Source: Paraburkholderia franconis
Lineage (GTDB): Bacteria; Pseudomonadota; Gammaproteobacteria; Burkholderiales; Burkholderiaceae
Length of the DNA: 50,612 nucleotides
Reading direction: 5' to 3'
Assembly (NCBI RefSeq): GCF_009362735.1
Contig: NZ_WHNP01000057.1
Coordinates: 1-50,612, forward strand
Position numbers and translations under genes: made by a program. The notes beneath the pieces were generated by a model. It was not told the DNA's origin and ran no database searches. It saw nothing but the letters and a program-made list of their open reading frames with translations. The stretch's first letter is position 1. Each line of letters begins with the position of its first letter. Below, one piece after another: positions 25,523 through 33,701 of the stretch.

Positions 25523-25738
25523 CTATTGCTTACCTGCCCCCTCATCCAGATCACTCTTAAACTCTATCTTCCGATGCGACCCGTCGCAAAACGGCTTGTT
25601 ATTCGAGTGCCCGCAACGGCAGAGCCAGATCTCATCTTTCTCGACTTGAATCTGCCTGCCCCCTTGCGTCGTGATCGTGAATTCACCTTTGATATGATAC
25701 GGACCGTTATTCCTCGGGGTGATGATTGCCGTTGCCAT
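25523..25738 (-). CDS. CDGSH iron-sulfur domain protein (71 aa)
   Basis: The start is ATG 25738, five bases after AGGAGG; a GTG two codons earlier overlaps that site and is less likely. The complete CDGSH signature is present: C40, C42, C51 and H55 in 'CRCGHSNNKPFCDGSH', matching CxCxxSxxxPxCDGSH, the ligands of a labile 2Fe-2S cluster. An N-terminal beta-rich arm ('GPYHIKGEFTITTQGG') precedes it. These small proteins act in redox or iron-sulfur handling; the bacterial role is poorly known. The gene lies 45 bp downstream of rtcB on the same strand and so is probably in one operon with the RNA ligase. Confidence 0.95.
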   Translation of the reverse strand: MATAIITPRNNGPYHIKGEFTITTQGGRQIQVEKDEIWLCRCGHSNNKPFCDGSHRKIEFKSDLDEGAGKQ

Positions 25739-25783
25739 ATCCACCTCCTACGAATTGACTGACCGTCGCAAGCCAATCAGAGC

Positions 25784-27004
25784 CTAACCCTTCACGCAAA
25801 CCACCTGCCGCAGCGTATGAACCACCTCGACCAGGCTCCGCTGCGCGGCCATCACGGCGTCGATGTCCTTATAGGCCATCGGAATTTCATCGACGACCCC
25901 CGCATCCTTTCGGCATTCGACGTGCGCCGTCGCCCTGATCTGATCGTGGACCGTGAAACGCCGTTTGGCCTCCTTCCGGCTCATCGCGCGCCCGGCGCCG
26001 TGACTGCATGAGCAGAAGCTCTCTTCGTTGCCGAGACCGCGCACGATGAAGCTCTTCGCGCCCATCGAACCCGGAATGATGCCGAGCTCACCCGCTCGCG
26101 CCGACACCGCCCCTTTACGCGTCACGAACACGTCGGCACCGAAGTGCCGCTCCTTCTGCACGTAATTGTGGTGGCAGTTCACCGCGTGCCCGTCGATGGT
26201 GAAGGGTTTGCCGATAGCCGTGCGCACCGCGCCGATCACGGCATTCATCATGACCTCACGGTTGCGGAGCGCGTACTCCTGCGCCCAGCCGAGCGCCTCC
26301 ACATAGTCGTCGAAGTGCCGGCTGCCTTCCTTGAAGTACGCGAGGTCTTTGTCCGGAAGATTCGCAAGGTGTTGACGCATGTCGGCCTGAGCCAGCTCGA
26401 TGAAGAGGCTCCCGATCGCGTTGCCCACGCCGCGCGATCCGCTGTGCAGCATGAACCAGACGCCGTCATCTTCGTCGAGGCATACCTCGATGAAGTGATT
26501 GCCGGTGCCGAGCGTGCCCACGTGCACATGGTTGTTGGTGCGCGCGAGGGAAGGGTACTTGTCGACGATGCGCTGAAAACCGGGCGCCAGCAGTTTCCAG
26601 GCCTCGTCGACGGCGGGCGGCGGACGCGACCATGCGCCTGGGTCGCGTCGCCCCGGCGCACCGCCGTGCGGCACGGCACGCTCGATCGCGCCCCGCACGC
26701 CGGAAAGCGAATCGGGCAGGTCGGCGGCCGTCAGCGTCGTGCGAACCGCCATCATTCCGCAGCCGATATCCACACCCACCGCCGACGGGATGATCGCGCC
26801 TTGTGTAGGAATCACGCTGCCGATCGTCGACCCCTTGCCTACGTGCACGTCCGGCATTACGGCAAGGTGCCTGAACACGAACGGCATGCGGGCCGTGTTT
26901 CTCAGTTGCTGGCGAGCCGCCTCCTCAATCGCGACGCCCTGCGTCCACATCTTCACGGCCTTGCCGCTTGCCACTTCCATCAGTTGATAATCGACCAGGC
27001 TCAT
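25784..27004 (-). CDS. rtcB: RtcB-family RNA ligase
   Basis: The product is 406 residues from the ATG at 27004 with AAGGG upstream. RtcB landmarks are 'MPDVHVGKGSTIGSVIPT', the metal-binding cysteine in 'GVDIGCGMMAV' (C82), 'LGTGNHFIEVC', 'HSGSRGVGN', 'NCHHNYV', and the region of the guanylylated histidine 'SFCSCSHGAGRAMSR'. The enzyme joins 2',3'-cyclic phosphate or 3'-phosphate RNA ends to 5'-OH ends with GTP and Mn2+. It serves RNA repair in bacteria. Length (about 400) matches the shorter bacterial class. The usual RtcR sigma-54 regulator and rtcA are not in the window, so its control here is not evident. A CDGSH protein gene follows. Confidence 0.96.
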   Translation of the reverse strand: MSLVDYQLMEVASGKAVKMWTQGVAIEEAARQQLRNTARMPFVFRHLAVMPDVHVGKGSTIGSVIPTQGAIIPSAVGVDIGCGMMAVRTTLTAADLPDSLSGVRGAIERAVPHGGAPGRRDPGAWSRPPPAVDEAWKLLAPGFQRIVDKYPSLARTNNHVHVGTLGTGNHFIEVCLDEDDGVWFMLHSGSRGVGNAIGSLFIELAQADMRQHLANLPDKDLAYFKEGSRHFDDYVEALGWAQEYALRNREVMMNAVIGAVRTAIGKPFTIDGHAVNCHHNYVQKERHFGADVFVTRKGAVSARAGELGIIPGSMGAKSFIVRGLGNEESFCSCSHGAGRAMSRKEAKRRFTVHDQIRATAHVECRKDAGVVDEIPMAYKDIDAVMAAQRSLVEVVHTLRQVVCVKG

Positions 27005-27510
27005 GTCTCTGTCCCTTCGTCAGCTTCGCTCATCGGCACGGGTGTCAGTGCGCGGCGTATGACCTTAGCGTGAGCCGGTTTTTCCGTTTCGACAACCGGC
27101 CCATCACGATCGTCTTTATCAGTTCGGATCCGATGGCACAGGTCGCTGGAGATGAATAATTGGCCCGCCGAAAAGGCCAGTTCATGTCGCTCAGCGCGGG
27201 ATGTCGGACGACCGCTGTTCCCGAGTAAGCTGCCGTTGCGGCGACGAAGCTTCGAACGACGGCAGTGGGTCGACCGCTGCCCGATGCCGATCGTGCGAGC
27301 GAAGATGGCCGCGCTAGCTCGTCCACGGACAGGGGACGGCCATCAAGAGACACTCGTCAGCCAGTTAATGGAGGCCGTACTAAGGCGTAGAGCAGTCATC
27401 GGCTATTAAGAGATGTATCGTGCCTGACGGCTTCAATATCGCGGCTGTCAGCGATGAAGGTATATGTCGGTCGCGGAAAACTGACGTGTGGTGATCGCGG
27501 CGTCCTCGCA
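27005..27510. other. gene-poor spacer, nothing recognised
   Basis: About 500 bp between rtcB and the GntR gene, both on the minus strand. It must hold the rtcB promoter. Only short open frames without family features are seen, and I found no sigma-54 (GG-N10-GC) pair that I would defend. Confidence 0.4.
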
Positions 27511-28218
27511 CTAGCGCGGCGTTCGCTTTGATTCGGCTCCGTGTTCCGTGCGGAAAAAACCGCGCACCGCAGCAAGATAGGTGTCGAGCGAAGGCCCCAG
27601 ATGCTTCCGACATAGCTCGACGAGATCGTCGCGCTTGCCGTTTCTGATGGCGACGACCATCGCCGCGTGTTCGTCACGCGCGAGCGACAGGTGCGTATCG
27701 CTAGCTGAAGTATAAAAACGCGCGCCGTGCACCTTCTGCGCCGAATTGCGGATCATCTCAGCGAGATAAGGATTCCCGCAGGCCGAAAACAGATGGTTGT
27801 GGAACTCCATGTTTGTGTGGAACGCGCCACGATAGTCTTTCGCGTCGACGGCGCGAGCGTGCGCCTGCTGGATCTTCTCCAGTTCCTCGACGAACACTGT
27901 CGCGCCTGGCAGCGGAATCTGCTCGGCTGCCAGTACCTCGAGCACCTCGCGAACCGAGTAAATCTGCTGCACCTCGGTCGGACTCAGCATGCGTACCGAC
28001 GCGCCCTTGTTCGGCACGTGCTCGACCAATCCCATTCGCTCGAGTTCGAAAATCGCCTCGCGCACGACGTGCTTCTTGCAGTCGAATTCCGCCGCCAGCT
28101 TGTCCTCGACGATCCGTTCGCGCGGCAATAACCACCCGAGGACGATCTGCTCCTCGAGTGCCTCGACGATCTGCCGAACCTGATGTGTCGAGTGTTTGCG
28201 CGTGCCTGTGTCCGTCAT
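27511..28218 (-). CDS. GntR-family transcriptional regulator with FCD domain
   Basis: The product is 235 residues from the ATG at 28218 (MTDTGTRKHS), preceded by AAGG; the frame extends further upstream without family sequence. The N-terminal winged helix is clear ('VRQIVEALEEQIVLGWLLP', 'EDKLAAEFDCKKHVVREAIF', 'ELERMGLVEHVPNKGASVR'). A helical FCD effector domain follows, with histidines in 'NMEFHNHLFSACGNPYL' and 'LARDEHAAMVVAIRNGKRDDL' likely to bind a metal and carboxylate ligand. Proteins of this group commonly repress sugar-acid operons and are released by an acid intermediate. It is divergent from the sugar-oxidation operon starting at 28394, so it is the obvious local regulator. Confidence 0.93.
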   Translation of the reverse strand: MTDTGTRKHSTHQVRQIVEALEEQIVLGWLLPRERIVEDKLAAEFDCKKHVVREAIFELERMGLVEHVPNKGASVRMLSPTEVQQIYSVREVLEVLAAEQIPLPGATVFVEELEKIQQAHARAVDAKDYRGAFHTNMEFHNHLFSACGNPYLAEMIRNSAQKVHGARFYTSASDTHLSLARDEHAAMVVAIRNGKRDDLVELCRKHLGPSLDTYLAAVRGFFRTEHGAESKRTPR

Positions 28219-28291
28219 GAATGCCTTGTGAAAGGGATGAAATGCGCCGATTTTAGTCGGCCCTCTGTTGCACTGCCACCCCCCCAATCAT

Positions 28292-28327
28292 ATCGTCAAA
28301 AAAATCATTGACAATTGTTTTGATGAT
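28292..28327. promoter_or_regulatory. inverted-repeat operator candidate with TTGACA box
   Basis: Between the divergent GntR gene and the sugar operon, ATCGTCAAAA (28292-28301) and TTTTGATGAT (28318-28327) form an imperfect inverted repeat (9 of 10) with a 16-base spacer. A perfect TTGACA sits inside it at 28308-28313. A convincing -10 at 16-18 bases is not seen. The region is AT-rich against the GC-rich background. A GntR/FCD binding site overlapping a promoter is the best reading. Confidence 0.45.
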
Positions 28328-28393
28328 AGTCACAGTGCGTACCCATCAGACATATCAAGAAAATTACGAGCAGCGGATCTGGAGGAGGACAGC

Positions 28394-29152
28394 GTGAAGA
28401 AGAGGCTTCAAGGCAAGCGGATCGTCATCACCGGCGCGGTCGACAATATCGGCAAGGCGGCGGTTGCTGCGTTCGTCGAGGAAGGCGCGAAAGTCGTGAT
28501 CGGCGATATTGACGGCGCGCGCGGTGAAAAGGTCGCAGCGGAATTCGGCCCGAACGTCAGATTCATCCGGGTCGATGTCACCGACGACGCGAGCGTCAGA
28601 CGACTGATCGATGACGGGGCAGATTGGCTTGGCGGGCTGGACGTGCTCGCGCAGAACGCCGGCGCGATGACCTCAGGCGCCATCACCGAACTCGATCCGT
28701 CAACCTTCGACAAACTCTTCGCCGTCAACGTGCGCGGCCTTTTCCTGGGCGCCAAGTACGCCGTGCCGCATCTGCGGCGCGCGGGCGGCGGCTCGATCAT
28801 CAACACCGCTTCGCTCGCCGGCAAGCGCGGCCAGCCGGGGCTGACGGTCTATTCGGCATCGAAGGGCGCAGTCATTGCGTTCGGCACGACGCTCGCGCTC
28901 GAACTCGCGAAAGACCGCATCCGCGTGAATACGATCTGCCCGGGCTGGATCGATACGACGTTCAACGATCCGATTGTCGGCTACATGGGCGGCCGCGGCG
29001 TGCAGGACGAAAAGGTCGCCGCCGCGGTTCCGCTTGGCCGTCAGGGAATGTCGTCGGAGGTCGCACCGCTTTTCGTGTTTCTCGCGTCGGATGAGTCGTC
29101 GTACGTCAACGCTCAGGCGCTGCTTGTCGACGGCGGCACCTTCAACGCCTGA
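28394..29152 (+). CDS. SDR-family sugar dehydrogenase (probable aldose 1-dehydrogenase)
   Basis: The product is 252 residues from the GTG at 28394, directly after GGAGGAGG (28381-28388), an unusually strong site that fixes the start. Features are 'VITGAVDNIGKAAVAAFVEE', acidic 'VVIGDIDGARG' suggesting NAD, 'LAQNAGAM', catalytic serine 'INTASLAGKRG', YxxxK in 'VYSASKGAVI', and 'PGWIDTTFNDPIVGYMGGRG'. It is the first gene of an operon with an ABC sugar importer, a lactonase-type amidohydrolase and a sugar-acid dehydratase. Therefore the likely reaction is NAD(P)-dependent oxidation of a free aldose to its lactone. The exact sugar (pentose, fucose or rhamnose type) cannot be read from sequence. 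Confidence 0.88.
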   Translation: MKKRLQGKRIVITGAVDNIGKAAVAAFVEEGAKVVIGDIDGARGEKVAAEFGPNVRFIRVDVTDDASVRRLIDDGADWLGGLDVLAQNAGAMTSGAITELDPSTFDKLFAVNVRGLFLGAKYAVPHLRRAGGGSIINTASLAGKRGQPGLTVYSASKGAVIAFGTTLALELAKDRIRVNTICPGWIDTTFNDPIVGYMGGRGVQDEKVAAAVPLGRQGMSSEVAPLFVFLASDESSYVNAQALLVDGGTFNA

Positions 29153-29244
29153 ACCGGCTTGCTCGCCCACGAAAGCGGCTGCCGCCGCGCTCACTCCAAC
29201 AAGCACCTCAACCACATCCTCTCAAGAGGAATCAGGAGACATTC

Positions 29245-30201
29245 ATGGTTCGCAATCTGTCGCTCGTCGCGCTGTCAGCAGTGCTGTGTGCGGCGTCGGT
29301 CACGCATGTATCGGCCGCCGAAAAAAAGCAGCTCTACTTTGTCGCGAACGGCGCAGTCGATTTCTGGAAGCTTGCCGAGGCCGGCATGAAGAAGGCGCAA
29401 GCCGAACTGCCCGGCTATACGATGGAAATGAAGTATCCCGAACAGGCGTCGGCAGCAGTGCAGAGCCGGCTGCTCGACGATCTGGTTGCGAACGGTGCAT
29501 CGGGCATCATCCTGAGCGCAGTCGACCAGAAGACCCAGACGACCGAACTGGACAAGGTCGCGGGCCAAAGCCTGCTCGTCACCACCGACAGCGACGCACC
29601 CGACAGCAAGCGCGCGTTTTACCTCGGTTCGAGCAACCTGCAGGCGGGCCATCAGGCCGCCGACATTCTGAAGAAGGCGATGCCCAACGGCGGCGTCTGC
29701 GTCGCGTTTGCCGCAACGCCCGGATCGGACAACGCAGTGCAACGTCTCAAGGGCATGCGCGAAGGCCTGCAAGGCACGAACATCAAGATCGATAGCATTC
29801 GCTCGGACGAGATGGACCAGGCGCGCGCGCAACGCAACGTCGCCGACATTCTCGCGGCGCGCAGCGACGTGAATTGCATGATCGGCGTGTTCGCGTACAA
29901 CACGCCGCAGATCTATCTCGCGCTCCAGCAAGCCGGCAAGGTCGGCAAGGTGACCGTGGTCGGCTTCGACAACGATCAGGGCACGCTCGTCGGGATCAAG
30001 GCGGGCGCAGTCGCGGGCACCGTGGTGCAGCAGCCGTTCCAGTGGGGCTATCTCGGCATGAAGTACATGGCCCGGTACCTGCAGGGCGACAAGTCTTTCA
30101 TCCCCGCGAATCACGAGATCATCGTACCGACGCAGATCATCGACAAGTCGAACGTCGATGGATTCATGGCGCAGGTGAAGACCTGGCTCGGCAAGAAGTG
30201 A
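29245..30201 (+). CDS. periplasmic sugar-binding protein of an ABC importer
   Basis: The product is 318 residues from the ATG at 29245 after AGGAGA. A signal peptide covers about residues 1-25 (LSLVALSAVLCAASVTHVSA). The mature protein follows the RbsB/XylF pattern of Peripla_BP_4: 'LYFVANGAVDFWKLAEAGMKK', 'SAVDQKTQTTELDKVAGQ', 'TDSDAPDSKRAFYLGSSN', 'AGHQAADILKKAMPNGG', 'RSDEMDQARAQRNVADILA' and 'VVGFDNDQGTLVGIKAGAV'. It captures a monosaccharide in the periplasm and delivers it to the membrane components encoded next. Spacing to the ATPase gene is 31 bp. Confidence 0.94.
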   Translation: MVRNLSLVALSAVLCAASVTHVSAAEKKQLYFVANGAVDFWKLAEAGMKKAQAELPGYTMEMKYPEQASAAVQSRLLDDLVANGASGIILSAVDQKTQTTELDKVAGQSLLVTTDSDAPDSKRAFYLGSSNLQAGHQAADILKKAMPNGGVCVAFAATPGSDNAVQRLKGMREGLQGTNIKIDSIRSDEMDQARAQRNVADILAARSDVNCMIGVFAYNTPQIYLALQQAGKVGKVTVVGFDNDQGTLVGIKAGAVAGTVVQQPFQWGYLGMKYMARYLQGDKSFIPANHEIIVPTQIIDKSNVDGFMAQVKTWLGKK

Positions 30202-30232
30202 CACGGTGCGCCGCTGATTCCCGGAGCCGCCT

Positions 30233-31733
30233 ATGAATGCCCCCCTGCTTTCGCTGTCGAGCATCACAAAGGACTATGGCGCGGTGCGCGCGTTGAAAAA
30301 CGTGTCGTTTTCCATCGACGCAGGCGAGGTGGTCGGGCTGATCGGCGAGAACGGTGCGGGCAAATCGACGCTCATGAAAGTGCTTGGCGGCGTGATCGAG
30401 CCGACCTCGGGTTCGATCATGATCGAGGGACGCGAGCACGATGCACTCACCGTTCAGCAGTCGCTCGGCGCCGGCATTGCATTTGTGCATCAGGAACTGA
30501 ACCTGTTCGAGAACCTCGATGTCGCCGCGAACGTATTCATCGGCCGCGAGCCGCGTCGAGGCGGGCTGTTGAAGCTGGTCGACAACCGGGCGTTGCACGC
30601 ACGCGTGAAGCCGCTGCTGCAGCGTCTCGGCTGCGATTTTCACGCGGACACGCCAGTTGCGGAACTGTCGATTGCACAATGCCAGATGCTCGAAATCGTG
30701 AAGGCACTGTCGCTCGACGCGAAGCTAATCATCATGGACGAGCCCACGTCGAGCCTGACGACCGCCGAGACGAACCGTCTGCTGAGCGTCGTCGACGGGC
30801 TGAAGAAGAGTGGCGTGGCGATTATTTTCATCACACATCGGCTGAGCGAGATCGAGCGGTGCGCGGACCGCGTAATCGGTTTGCGCGACGGCTCGATGGT
30901 CGGCACGCTCGCGCGCGAGGAAATCGGCCGTGACGCGATGATCAGGCTGATGATCGGTCGCAGCCTGAAGACGCTCTATCAGCCGCCGGCCGCGGATCCG
31001 GGTGCAGCCGTGCTGGAACTCGTTTGTCACGCGCACGTGGCGAGCGAGCGAGGTGACGCTCGGACTGCGCGGTGGCGAGATTCTCGGCATGGCCGGCCTG
31101 ATTGGCGCAGGACGCACGGAGCTCGCGCGCGCAATCTTCGGAATCGACATGCCGGAGCGCGGAACGATGCGACTGGACGGCGAGCCACTCGCCATCGGTG
31201 CTCCGCGCGACGCCATCGCGCGCGGCATTTTTCTGATACCGGAAGACCGCAAGCGATCGGGCCTGGTGCTCGACGATTCGATCACGCAGAACGTGTCGCT
31301 GGCGAGCCTCAAGGCGCTTTCGCGAGGCGGATTGATCGACGTGCAGGCCGAGCGTCGCATCGCCGAGGAGCAACGCCGCGCACTGCGCATCAAGACGCCC
31401 GATGTCGACACGCCGGCCGCATCGCTGTCGGGCGGCAATCAGCAGAAAGTGGTGCTCGGGAAGTGGCTGTGCATGAGCCCGCGTGTCGTGATCTTCGACG
31501 AACCGACGCGCGGCGTCGACGCGGGCGCAAAGAGCGAGATCTACGCGCTGATGCGCGAACTCGCCGACCGCGGCGTGGCGATCCTGATGATTTCGAGCGA
31601 CATGGAAGAAGTCATCGGCGTCAGCGACCGGGTCGCGGTGATGCACGAAGGCGCGATCAGGGGCATTCTTGATCGCGACCGCTTGAGCGAGGCGAACATC
31701 ATGCATCTCGCGATTAGCAAGGTTCTACATTGA
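30233..31733 (+). pseudogene. RbsA-type sugar ABC transporter ATPase, frameshifted between its two domains
   Basis: The first part (from ATG 30233) encodes nucleotide-binding domain 1: Walker A 'GLIGENGAGKST', signature-like 'ELSIAQCQMLEI', Walker B 'LIIMDEPTSSLTTAE' and 'ITHRLSEI'. After 'DPGAAVLEL' (about 31020) the frame changes by one base. Domain 2 continues in the next frame: 'ASEVTLGLRGGEILGMAGLI', 'GAGRTELARAIFGID', 'FLIPEDRKRSGLVLD', 'SLSGGNQQKVVLGKWL', 'IFDEPTRGVDAGAKSEIYAL', to the stop at 31733. Both halves are otherwise well preserved and the full length (about 499 residues) is normal. The break is either a recent mutation, disabling the importer, or a base-call error. The downstream permease and catabolic genes are intact. 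Confidence 0.88.
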
Positions 31734-31751
31734 AGCGAAAGGCGCACCGTT

Positions 31752-32741
31752 ATGCTGAAAAAAGATCTGGGCCTGCTCGTGGTGATTCTGATAGTGGGTG
31801 CGGTGGTCGCCGCGATCAACCCGCGTTTCATTTCACCCGCGAACCTGTCGAACACTGCGAATCTGATCGGGCTTTTCGGTCTGTTCTCGATCGGCGAGGG
31901 TTTTGTCATCATCACCGGCGGCATCGACCTGTCGATCGGCGCGGTTTTCGCGTTACTCGGGGTGATCTACATCATGCTGCTTTCATCGGACGGCATGAAC
32001 TGGCTCGCCGCGACCGGACTCATGGTGGCGGCGGGCGTCGTGATGGGACTGGTGCATGGCTTGCTCGTGACACGCCTCAGAATGCAGCCGTTCGTCGTCA
32101 CCTTGTGCGGGCTGCTGATCTATCGCGGCGTCGCACGGTACTACACCGACGATGGCAATGCGGGATTCGATTTCGGGCAGACTTTCCCGACGCTCGAATG
32201 GCTGACCACCGGCCACGTCGCGGGCGTGCCGAACAGCTTCATCGCGTTCGTGAGCGTCGCGATCGTCATGGGGGTCGTGCTGCACAAGTCGGTGTTCGGA
32301 CGGCACCTTTTCGCGGTCGGCAAGAATGAGGAAGCGGCGCGCTATTCCGGCATCAATACACGTTTCGTGATCATGTCTGCTTACGTGATCTGCTCGGTGC
32401 TCGCGGCAATCTCGTCGGTGTACTTCGCGATGTACACGCGCTCGGTCGCGCCCGCTTCGCACGGTACGTTTTATGAGTTGTACGGCATCGCGGCCGCAGT
32501 GCTCGGCGGGTGCTCGCTGCGCGGCGGCGAAGGATCGGTGCTCGGCATTGCGTTGGGCGCCGTGCTGCTGCAAGTGCTGCAAAACCTCGTCAATCTGCTC
32601 GGAATTCCGTCGTCGCTCAATTTCGCGGTGATGGGCACTGTGATCGTCATCGGCGTGCTATTCGACGGACAGTTGCAGGCGCTGCGCAAACGTCGCGCCG
32701 CGAGTGTCGCTCACGCACGGCGCGTGGTCGCAACGGAATAG
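31752..32741 (+). CDS. RbsC-type sugar ABC transporter permease
   Basis: The product is 329 residues from the ATG at 31752 after AAAGG. It is a polytopic membrane protein of the BPD_transp_2 family. Visible features are 'LGLLVVILIVGAVVAAINPR' at the N-terminus, 'GEGFVIITGGIDLSIGAVFA' (the strongly conserved GGIDLSVG-type motif), 'MQPFVVTLCGLLIYRGVARY', the coupling-helix zone 'GRHLFAVGKNEEAARYSGIN', and 'GIAAAVLGGCSLRGGEGSVLG'. It would form the sugar channel with the binding protein and ATPase encoded just upstream. Gap to the ATPase is 18 bp. Confidence 0.95.
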   Translation: MLKKDLGLLVVILIVGAVVAAINPRFISPANLSNTANLIGLFGLFSIGEGFVIITGGIDLSIGAVFALLGVIYIMLLSSDGMNWLAATGLMVAAGVVMGLVHGLLVTRLRMQPFVVTLCGLLIYRGVARYYTDDGNAGFDFGQTFPTLEWLTTGHVAGVPNSFIAFVSVAIVMGVVLHKSVFGRHLFAVGKNEEAARYSGINTRFVIMSAYVICSVLAAISSVYFAMYTRSVAPASHGTFYELYGIAAAVLGGCSLRGGEGSVLGIALGAVLLQVLQNLVNLLGIPSSLNFAVMGTVIVIGVLFDGQLQALRKRRAASVAHARRVVATE

Positions 32742-32765
32742 CGGCTCATCGTCGAGAAAGCATTC

Positions 32766-33662
32766 ATGCCAAACCAGGTCAGCCACGACGCGCCCTTCTG
32801 CGCACGGCCTCCGTCGACGCAAACGCGCCCCGGCACATTTGCAATGCCCGCACATGCGGTCGATGCGCACGCCCATCTGATTGGCGTGCCGCCGCGCCAT
32901 CCCTGGATGCCAGACCGCGCTTACACGCCGTACGAAGCGACCGCGCAAGCGTACCTTCGCATGCTCGACGAGGTCGGCTGCGCGTTTGGCGTGCTGGTTC
33001 AGGTCAGCGTACACGGCCAGGACAACACGCTGATGCTCGACACGATGCGCGCGCACGGCGACCGGCTTCGCGGTGTCGTCGTGCCGTCGCTGTCACTTGC
33101 CGATGCCGACTATCAGGCCATGAACGACGCGGGCGCGGTCGGCATGCGCATCAATGCGATGCATGCAGGCGGCGGCATTTCGTTCGATCAGCTCGACGAA
33201 TACGACGCGCTAGCGTGCGACTGGGGCTGGCATCTGCAAATGCTGGTCGACGCGCGTCAGTTGGTCGAACTCGCGCCACGGCTGTCGAGACTTCGCTCGA
33301 CGCTCGTGATCGATCATATGGGACATGTCCCCGCGGCGAGTGGCGTGGAGACACCGGGCTTCACCACGCTCGTCGACATGGTGCGCGATGGTGCGTGGGT
33401 CAAGCTCTCGGGCGCCTATCGCATGAGCGAAGCGGAACCGCCATATCGCGATACGACTGCCTTCGCTCAACGGCTCGTCGACGCCGCGCGCGAGCGCTGC
33501 GTGTGGGGCTCGGACTGGCCACACGTCGCGCATTGGCGAACGATGCCGACGGTCGCGCAGTTGCTCGATACGCTCGCGCTCTGGGTGCCCGACGCCCCGA
33601 CCCGCGACGCAATTCTCACGACCAACGCGCACACGCTCTATCGCTTTACGCCGCACGACTGA
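32766..33662 (+). CDS. amidohydrolase-family sugar lactonase (probable)
   Basis: The product is 298 residues. The core shows the Amidohydro_2 TIM-barrel pattern: 'VDAHAHLIGVPPRHPWMPDR' (metal-binding HxH), 'GCAFGVLVQVSVHGQDN', 'RLRGVVVPSLS', 'GAVGMRINAMHAGG', 'DWGWHLQMLVDARQLVE', 'LVIDHMGHVPA', 'GAWVKLSGAYRMSE' and the C-terminal 'VWGSDWPHVAHWR'. This is typical of 2-pyrone-4,6-dicarboxylate lactonase, L-fucono- and galactaro-lactonases. In this operon, hydrolysis of the sugar lactone made by the SDR enzyme to the free aldonic acid is the natural role. Substrate identity is inferred only from neighbours. The first ~25 residues are not conserved in appearance, so a start at the internal Met (MPAHAVDAHAHL) is possible. 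Confidence 0.87.
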   Translation: MPNQVSHDAPFCARPPSTQTRPGTFAMPAHAVDAHAHLIGVPPRHPWMPDRAYTPYEATAQAYLRMLDEVGCAFGVLVQVSVHGQDNTLMLDTMRAHGDRLRGVVVPSLSLADADYQAMNDAGAVGMRINAMHAGGGISFDQLDEYDALACDWGWHLQMLVDARQLVELAPRLSRLRSTLVIDHMGHVPAASGVETPGFTTLVDMVRDGAWVKLSGAYRMSEAEPPYRDTTAFAQRLVDAARERCVWGSDWPHVAHWRTMPTVAQLLDTLALWVPDAPTRDAILTTNAHTLYRFTPHD

Positions 33663-33701
33663 GCGGCCCAATCATTTGAACTTCACTGAACCCTCATACT
33701 C

